DNA of 6,127 nt from an uncultured Oscillospiraceae bacterium. GTDB taxonomy: Bacteria; Bacillota; Clostridia; Oscillospirales; Oscillospiraceae. Both the position numbers and the translations under genes were made by a program. The stretch is taken from NCBI GenBank assembly GCA_947631805.1, contig CANRNA010000115.1, forward strand, positions 1 to 6,127, read 5' to 3'. Positions 6,027-6,127 of the stretch are shown in pieces. Each line of letters begins with the position of its first letter. The stretch's first letter is position 1. The notes beneath the pieces are model-generated. The model searched no databases. It was not told the DNA's origin and saw only the letters and a program-made list of their open reading frames with translations.

Positions 6027-6127
6027 GTGCGGATATATGTGTACGCCATTGCCAAAGACGAGGAGGCCTTCGCGGCCCGGTGGATGGCCTCCATGGCCGA
6101 GGCGGACGGGGTGTACGTGCTGGACAC
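6027..6127 (+). CDS. Glycosyltransferase family 2-like protein, N-terminal fragment (cut by right edge)
   Basis: Only the first 33 codons are present; the frame stays open to the window end. The peptide begins 'MRIYVYAIAKDE' and runs through 'RWMASMAEADGVYVLD'. This closely resembles the opening of family 2 glycosyltransferases of the form 'IYAIAKNE...F..RW..S..EAD.vyVlDTGS', some of which carry tetratricopeptide repeats. In that family this part is the first beta strand of the nucleotide-sugar-binding fold and leads to the DTGS loop, which would come next. The start is uncertain. GTG at 6027 matches where homologues begin and has a G-rich stretch (6012-6017) as a poor ribosome site; ATG at 6006 is in frame and would add seven residues, without a visible ribosome site. 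Donor and acceptor cannot be predicted. It follows the ABC operon but is separated by at least one terminator, so it is probably a separate unit. Confidence 0.6.
   Translation, partial: MRIYVYAIAKDEEAFAARWMASMAEADGVYVLD

Noticed and set aside
5273..6127. Antisense open frame running off the right edge
   Set aside because: It lies opposite the second ABC gene's ATPase domain, crosses the operon terminator, and opposes the glycosyltransferase-like start, which has real family similarity.

Overview
This 6.1 kb stretch is GC-rich. It has strong Shine-Dalgarno sequences, sigma-A-type promoters and hairpin-plus-T-run terminators. All recognisable genes read left to right. The gene set (a DUF4179-type membrane protein, a DegV-family protein, a two-gene ABC exporter operon and the start of a glycosyltransferase-like gene) and the base composition suggest a high-GC gut Clostridia member, most likely Oscillospiraceae. 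The taxonomic placement is inference; no marker gene is present.

Layout. (1) Positions 2-1039 hold the 3' part of a membrane-anchored DUF4179-like protein, cut by the left edge inside its transmembrane segment. (2) Positions 1040-1226 are a gap with a weak hairpin, then a good extended -10 promoter and a strong ribosome binding site. (3) Positions 1227-2090 encode a complete DegV-family (fatty-acid-binding fold) protein, followed by a textbook intrinsic terminator. (4) Positions 2165-2193 form a near-consensus promoter for an operon of two ABC half-transporters (2239-4020 and 4013-5899) that overlap by 8 bases. (5) Positions 5932-5966 are the operon terminator, and a second hairpin with a T run lies at 5985-6025. 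(6) From 6027 to the right edge is the beginning of a probable glycosyltransferase family 2 gene.

How the genes work together. The two ABC genes almost certainly make one heterodimeric exporter. The first subunit has a normal signature motif but Asp in place of the catalytic Glu; the second has the catalytic Glu but a deviant FSAGQ signature. Combined, they give one competent and one degenerate ATP site, as in LmrCD, BmrCD and TM287/288. The DegV gene has its own promoter and terminator and looks like an independent unit. No substrate for the exporter can be read from the sequence, and no regulator gene lies in the window.

I see ordinary chromosomal housekeeping or accessory content. There is no mobile element, CRISPR array, RNA gene or evident new system. 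The points most worth a second look are an extra N-terminal membrane helix on the second ABC subunit and the terminator-like hairpin abutting the glycosyltransferase start.
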